8,659 nt of DNA. It comes from RGIG9114 sp045592865. GTDB lineage: Bacteria > Bacillota > Clostridia > Oscillospirales > JAGBHD01. Position numbers and translations under genes: made by a program. The stretch spans positions 1 to 8,659 of the forward strand of contig JAZNVP010000035.1 of assembly GCA_045592865.1 (NCBI GenBank), read 5' to 3'. The notes below the pieces were generated by a model. The model did not search any database. It had not been told where the DNA came from and saw nothing but the letters and a program-made list of their open reading frames with translations. Shown in pieces: positions 5,708 through 8,659 of the stretch; positions within the stretch are counted from its first letter, which is position 1, and each line of letters opens with the position of its first letter.

Positions 5708-6475
5708 GTGGAAATAAGTCGCAGAGAAATAAAAAGCAGAGCAATAATGGGAGTAAAAGGCAATTATTTCAAATCTGTTCTGTTCTGTTTTTGTGCGATA
5801 TTTTATCACTTTTTATTAAAAATTATCACTTTTTATCAAGAAAAAGTGCTGCCTTCGGGGGATATTTTTATAAAACTTTCGCTCGATTTAGCGTTATGGT
5901 TATTATTTTCTTTAACCTCTTCGCTTGTCCTGTTCCTTCTTTTCAGATGGCATTATAACAAGATCTGCGGTGCCGGAAACCGCCGAAAACCCTCTGTTTC
6001 CAAGGCTTTAAGGCTAAACTTCGTTTTGCTTTTAAACCTGTTTTTATGCGCCTTTTTCTTTCTTCTCCCCGCGGTTTTACTGCATTTTTCCACCGTCGCA
6101 ATTAAGCTCTCAGACCGCTTTTTCCCTTCTGATATAATAATGCTTATCCTTGATGTTTTAAGCGTAATTTTGGCTTTGTTATGCGGTTTGTTCGTGTTTT
6201 TGTTTATGACGAGATACCTTCTTTGCTGGGCGGTTTTAACCGAAAATCCGAGCGTTTCGGTGAGAACGGCGATAAAGATTTCAGTTAAGATGATGAAGGG
6301 CGAAAAGACCGGCGCATTCCGCTTTCTTTTGTCGCTTTTGCCGTTTTTATTATTCTCGGCGTTTATAATCCCCGCATTTTATTATCTACCCAAAACAGTG
6401 TCGTCAATATGTCTTTATGAGAAATATATAATCGAAAAAAACAGAATTAGTTTCCCGATGCTTTCATATAAATAG
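5708..6475 (+). CDS. DUF975-like integral membrane protein
   Basis: A 255-residue membrane protein of unknown function. The N-terminus (R-R-E-I-K-S-R-A...M-G-V-K-G-N-Y, 5-20) and the segment E-N-P-S-V-S-V-R-T-A-I-K-I-S-V-K-M-M-K-G (179-198) resemble DUF975 proteins, where a short amphipathic start and a mid-chain NP...S..MMKG motif recur. About five hydrophobic segments are visible near 22-44, 56-80, 102-132, 142-170 and 203-226, and the tail is cytosolic-looking. The start is GTG with GGGAG nine bases upstream; an ATG at 5747 (Met14) is a weaker choice as it would remove the conserved start. It lies 43 bases after the phosphatase gene and 24 before the DUF4830 gene. The family match is by memory of motifs, so moderate. 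Confidence 0.75.
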   Translation: MEISRREIKSRAIMGVKGNYFKSVLFCFCAIFYHFLLKIITFYQEKVLPSGDIFIKLSLDLALWLLFSLTSSLVLFLLFRWHYNKICGAGNRRKPSVSKALRLNFVLLLNLFLCAFFFLLPAVLLHFSTVAIKLSDRFFPSDIIMLILDVLSVILALLCGLFVFLFMTRYLLCWAVLTENPSVSVRTAIKISVKMMKGEKTGAFRFLLSLLPFLLFSAFIIPAFYYLPKTVSSICLYEKYIIEKNRISFPMLSYK

Positions 6476-6499
6476 AACAAACTGTTTCGGAGGGAATTT

Positions 6500-6982
6500 A
6501 TGTTTGTTTTTAATCTGAAAATGTCATCGGTGAAAAAGGTTTTGTTGGTGGTTTGCCTTACGGTTAGCGTTCTTTTTGGGTTTTCGTTTCTTACGGGGAA
6601 TGACTCGGTCTTTACCGACGGGGAGCCCACGGCTACAGACAGGGAGACTAATTATGCTCCGACGAACGAAGAAAGGATTAGGTTTCTTTCGTCTTTCGGT
6701 TGGGAGACGGGCTCAGAGCCAATTGAAATAACCGAGGTTATTATCCCTGCGGAGTTTGATGAAACTTATGAAAAATATAATGAAATTCAGCGCTCACAGG
6801 GGCTTGACCTAAGAAAATACAAGAATAAACGGATAAAAAGATACAGCTACGAGGTTAAGAATTACCCCGGCGAGATAGCAAACATCAGGGCAAATCTCCT
6901 GATACTCGACGGAATGATAGTTGGCGGAGACGTGTGCTCTATTGAGCTCGGCGGATTTATGCACGGTTTTCAAAAAACATAA
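6500..6982 (+). CDS. DUF4830 domain protein, membrane-anchored or secreted
   Basis: A 160-residue protein with a hydrophobic N-terminal segment (about 12-32) preceded by lysines, so it is likely exported and either cleaved or held in the membrane. There is no lipobox cysteine at the end of the segment; Cys19 is inside it. After a low-complexity linker (33-55), the DUF4830 domain starts with NEERIRFLSSFGWE (56-69), continues with V-I-I-P-A-E-F-D-E (81-89) and Y-E-V-K-N-Y-P-G (116-123), and ends at G-G-D-V-C-S-I-E-L-G-G-F-M-H-G-F. The family's function is unknown to me. The ATG has GGAGGG five bases upstream. It sits within the plus-strand operon, 24 bases from each neighbour. Confidence 0.85.
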   Translation: MFVFNLKMSSVKKVLLVVCLTVSVLFGFSFLTGNDSVFTDGEPTATDRETNYAPTNEERIRFLSSFGWETGSEPIEITEVIIPAEFDETYEKYNEIQRSQGLDLRKYKNKRIKRYSYEVKNYPGEIANIRANLLILDGMIVGGDVCSIELGGFMHGFQKT

Positions 6983-7006
6983 TATAAAAGGATAGGAATA
7001 GTAAAA

Positions 7007-7705
7007 TTGGAAAGACTGGATAAAATAGTTAGTGTTGCGGCGGATATAAGCCGAAGTGACGCCAAGGTTTTCATAAAAAAAGGGCTTGTTGCGGTTAACG
7101 GAAAAACGGAGACCGACCCTCAAAAAAGGTTTGAAACGAACGGGGAAATAACACTGAAAGGTGAGAAGATATTGTTTCAAAGGTTTATTTATATTATGAT
7201 GAATAAGCCTATGGGAGTCGTCAGCGCGACTGAGGACTCAAAAGACGTGACGGCGGTGGATCTTGTTACCGACAAGGGAAAGAGAAACCTTTTCCCTGCG
7301 GGTAGACTTGACAAGAACACTACGGGATTTCTGCTTCTTACCGACGACGGAGACTTTGCGCACAGAATACTTTCACCCTCAAAACATATTGAAAAAGAAT
7401 ATGAGGTGGAGACCGATAAGGCGATACCGAAGGAGACGGTGGAAGGCTTTTCTAAGGGCGTTGACATCGGCGATTACATTTGCAAACCTGCCTATATAAA
7501 TATTACTTCGGAGAAGACGGCGACCGTAATTATTAAAGAGGGAAAGTATCACCAGATAAAGAGAATGTTCGAAAAATACGGAGTTAAGGTTATAAAACTC
7601 AAGCGCGTCAGAATGGGAGGACTTCGTCTTGATGAGGGTTTGGCGCCCGGTGAATACAGAAGGCTTTCAGATGAAGAAATTGTTGAAATTGCACAATCGA
7701 ATTAG
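7007..7705 (+). CDS. rsuA: rRNA pseudouridine synthase, RsuA/RluB family
   Basis: A 232-residue cytosolic enzyme that converts a uridine in ribosomal RNA to pseudouridine, most likely 16S U516 as for RsuA, though close paralogues act on 23S rRNA. An S4 RNA-binding domain occupies about 1-55 (R-L-D-K-I-V...K-K-G-L-V-A-V-N-G). The catalytic domain has MNKPMGVVSA (65-74), the active-site motif G-R-L-D-K-N-T-T-G (99-107) with Asp102 as nucleophile, and G-K-Y-H-Q-I-K-R-M-F (179-188), typical of this family. Length is normal. The start is TTG, with a weak ribosome site (AGGAA) eight bases upstream; a better AAAGGA lies 14 bases away. Last gene of the plus-strand operon. No terminator hairpin is visible after it. 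Confidence 0.92.
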   Translation: MERLDKIVSVAADISRSDAKVFIKKGLVAVNGKTETDPQKRFETNGEITLKGEKILFQRFIYIMMNKPMGVVSATEDSKDVTAVDLVTDKGKRNLFPAGRLDKNTTGFLLLTDDGDFAHRILSPSKHIEKEYEVETDKAIPKETVEGFSKGVDIGDYICKPAYINITSEKTATVIIKEGKYHQIKRMFEKYGVKVIKLKRVRMGGLRLDEGLAPGEYRRLSDEEIVEIAQSN

Positions 7706-7883
7706 AAATAGACCCCGATTTTTTATAATATAGTAAAAACGACCGAAAAACTGTTGTCAAAAATAACAATAAAAACCTAAATATTCGGTAAAAATATCAA
7801 TAGATATTTCTCTCTGAATTTGTTATGATATTGGAGTAAAAATACGTTTATTGTATTGAATAAACTTAGGAGGTAAACAAATT
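7706..7883 (+). promoter_or_regulatory. Leader region of the sugar ABC ATPase gene, with extended -10 promoter
   Basis: An AT-rich gap of 178 bases. TGTTATGAT (7821-7829) matches the extended -10 consensus TGnTATAAT with one change, and there is no good -35 box, which extended -10 promoters tolerate. A perfect 7-bp inverted repeat, AAATATC (7792-7798) and GATATTT (7803-7809), covers the -35 area and is a candidate operator. A second, GTTTATT (7846-7852) and AATAAAC (7859-7865), falls in the predicted 5' leader just before the ribosome site TTAGGAGG (7866-7873). TTGTCA at 7754-7759 is another -35-like box without a good partner. Confidence 0.5.
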
Positions 7884-8659
7884 ATGGCAAGCCTTTCTTT
7901 AAAAGGAATCTATAAGAAATATCCCGGTGGCGTAATCGCAGTTTCCGATTTCAACCTGGATATTAAGGATAAGGAATTTATAATCCTTGTTGGACCTTCG
8001 GGTTGCGGTAAGTCAACAACTCTTCGTATGATTGCCGGACTTGAAGAAATTTCGGATGGAGAATTATACATCGGCGAGAGACTCGTTAACGATGTTGCTC
8101 CTAAGGATAGAGATATCGCAATGGTTTTCCAGAACTATGCTCTTTATCCTCACATGACAGTTTATGAGAACATGGCATTCGGACTTAAGCTTCGTAAAAC
8201 TCCGAAGGATGAGATCCGCCGCCGTGTTGAAGAGGCAGCAAGAGTTCTCGGTATCGAGCACTTCTTAGAGAGAAAGCCGAAGGCTTTATCCGGCGGTCAG
8301 CGTCAGCGTGTTGCTTTGGGAAGAGCAATCGTTCGTGAGCCTAAGGTATTCCTTCTTGACGAGCCGCTTTCAAACCTCGATGCTAAGCTTCGTGCACAGA
8401 TGAGGACCGAGCTTACTCAGCTCCACACCCGTCTCGGAACAACCTTTATCTACGTTACACACGATCAGGTAGAGGCTATGACTATGGCTGACAGAATCGT
8501 TGTTATGAAGGATGGTTATATTCAGCAGATAGGTACTCCTTATGAGCTCTATTTTGAGCCTGCTAATGTATTTGTTGCCGGATTCATCGGTGAGCCTCCA
8601 ATGAATCTTATAACTACCGAGGTAATAGACGGAGCCGCTAAGATAGGCGGTGTTTCATA
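7884..8659 (+). CDS. msmK: Sugar ABC transporter ATP-binding protein, MsmK/UgpC type (3' end missing)
   Basis: The frame stays open for 258 residues to the window edge; the family is about 360-375 residues, so roughly the last third is missing. This is the ATPase of carbohydrate uptake (CUT1) transporters and is often shared by several permeases. Walker A GPSGCGKST is at 37-45, the Q-loop at Gln83, the signature LSGGQRQR at 135-142, Walker B VFLLDE at 155-160, the D-loop SNLD at 163-166 and the switch His193 in THDQVEAM. GFIGEPPMN (233-241) begins the C-terminal regulatory/TOBE-like part. The start ATG has TTAGGAGG ten bases upstream. Eight of 17 arginines are CGT, unlike rsuA just before it, suggesting high expression. 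No permease genes are in view. Confidence 0.93.
   Translation, partial: MASLSLKGIYKKYPGGVIAVSDFNLDIKDKEFIILVGPSGCGKSTTLRMIAGLEEISDGELYIGERLVNDVAPKDRDIAMVFQNYALYPHMTVYENMAFGLKLRKTPKDEIRRRVEEAARVLGIEHFLERKPKALSGGQRQRVALGRAIVREPKVFLLDEPLSNLDAKLRAQMRTELTQLHTRLGTTFIYVTHDQVEAMTMADRIVVMKDGYIQQIGTPYELYFEPANVFVAGFIGEPPMNLITTEVIDGAAKIGGVS

Noticed and set aside
8064..8261. A 65-codon minus-strand frame inside the ABC ATPase gene
   Set aside because: It is antisense to invariant ABC motifs and has no support of its own.
1..8659. A new defence, mobile or biosynthetic system
   Set aside because: Every gene belongs to a known housekeeping or conserved-unknown family, and there are no transposase, integrase, nuclease or toxin-antitoxin signatures.

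Overview
The window looks like ordinary chromosome from a low-to-moderate GC Firmicute of class Clostridia. This is inferred from strong AGGAGG-type ribosome sites, frequent TTG and GTG starts, simple hairpin-plus-T-run terminators, and gene families typical of gut Clostridia (DUF6062, DUF975-like, DUF4830, an OGG1-type glycosylase). All eight complete genes with a visible stop, plus rsuA, end in TAA or TAG. I cannot name a genus. I saw no phage, transposon, CRISPR array, tRNA or rRNA.

Left part, mostly minus strand. After a strong terminator (8-40) comes a block of small palindromic and tandem repeats (63-208) that looks like a dispersed clostridial repeat. It is followed by a two-gene minus-strand operon: a Cys/His-rich DUF6062 protein (2006-1347), then the ATPase gene ychF (1327-233). 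Divergent to it is an OGG1-type 8-oxoguanine glycosylase (2088-2909). The two transcription units share a very compact intergenic region whose predicted -10 boxes are one base apart. The glycosylase ends in a bidirectional terminator that overlaps the stop codon of a convergent cation diffusion facilitator (4109-2934), probably a Mn2+ exporter from its metal-site residues. Upstream of that, also on the minus strand and with its own promoter and terminator, is an XRE-family regulator (4886-4215).

Right part, plus strand. A probable four-gene operon holds a histidine phosphatase (5014-5664), a DUF975-like membrane protein (5708-6475), a DUF4830 secreted or lipid-side protein (6500-6982) and an RsuA-type pseudouridine synthase (7007-7705). 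The gaps are 43, 24 and 24 bases. A 178-base leader then carries an extended -10 promoter and two perfect 7-bp inverted repeats, and leads into the MsmK/UgpC-type sugar ABC ATPase gene (7884 to beyond the window end). That gene uses many more CGT arginine codons than its neighbour, as highly expressed genes do.

Functionally the window is housekeeping: ribosome-linked ATPase, rRNA modification, oxidative DNA repair, metal export and sugar uptake energy supply. I found no convincing new multi-gene system. The best leads are the DUF6062-ychF pairing, the CDF protein with a duplicated cytosolic domain, the Lys-for-Arg change in the phosphatase RHG motif, and the structured leader of the ABC ATPase gene.
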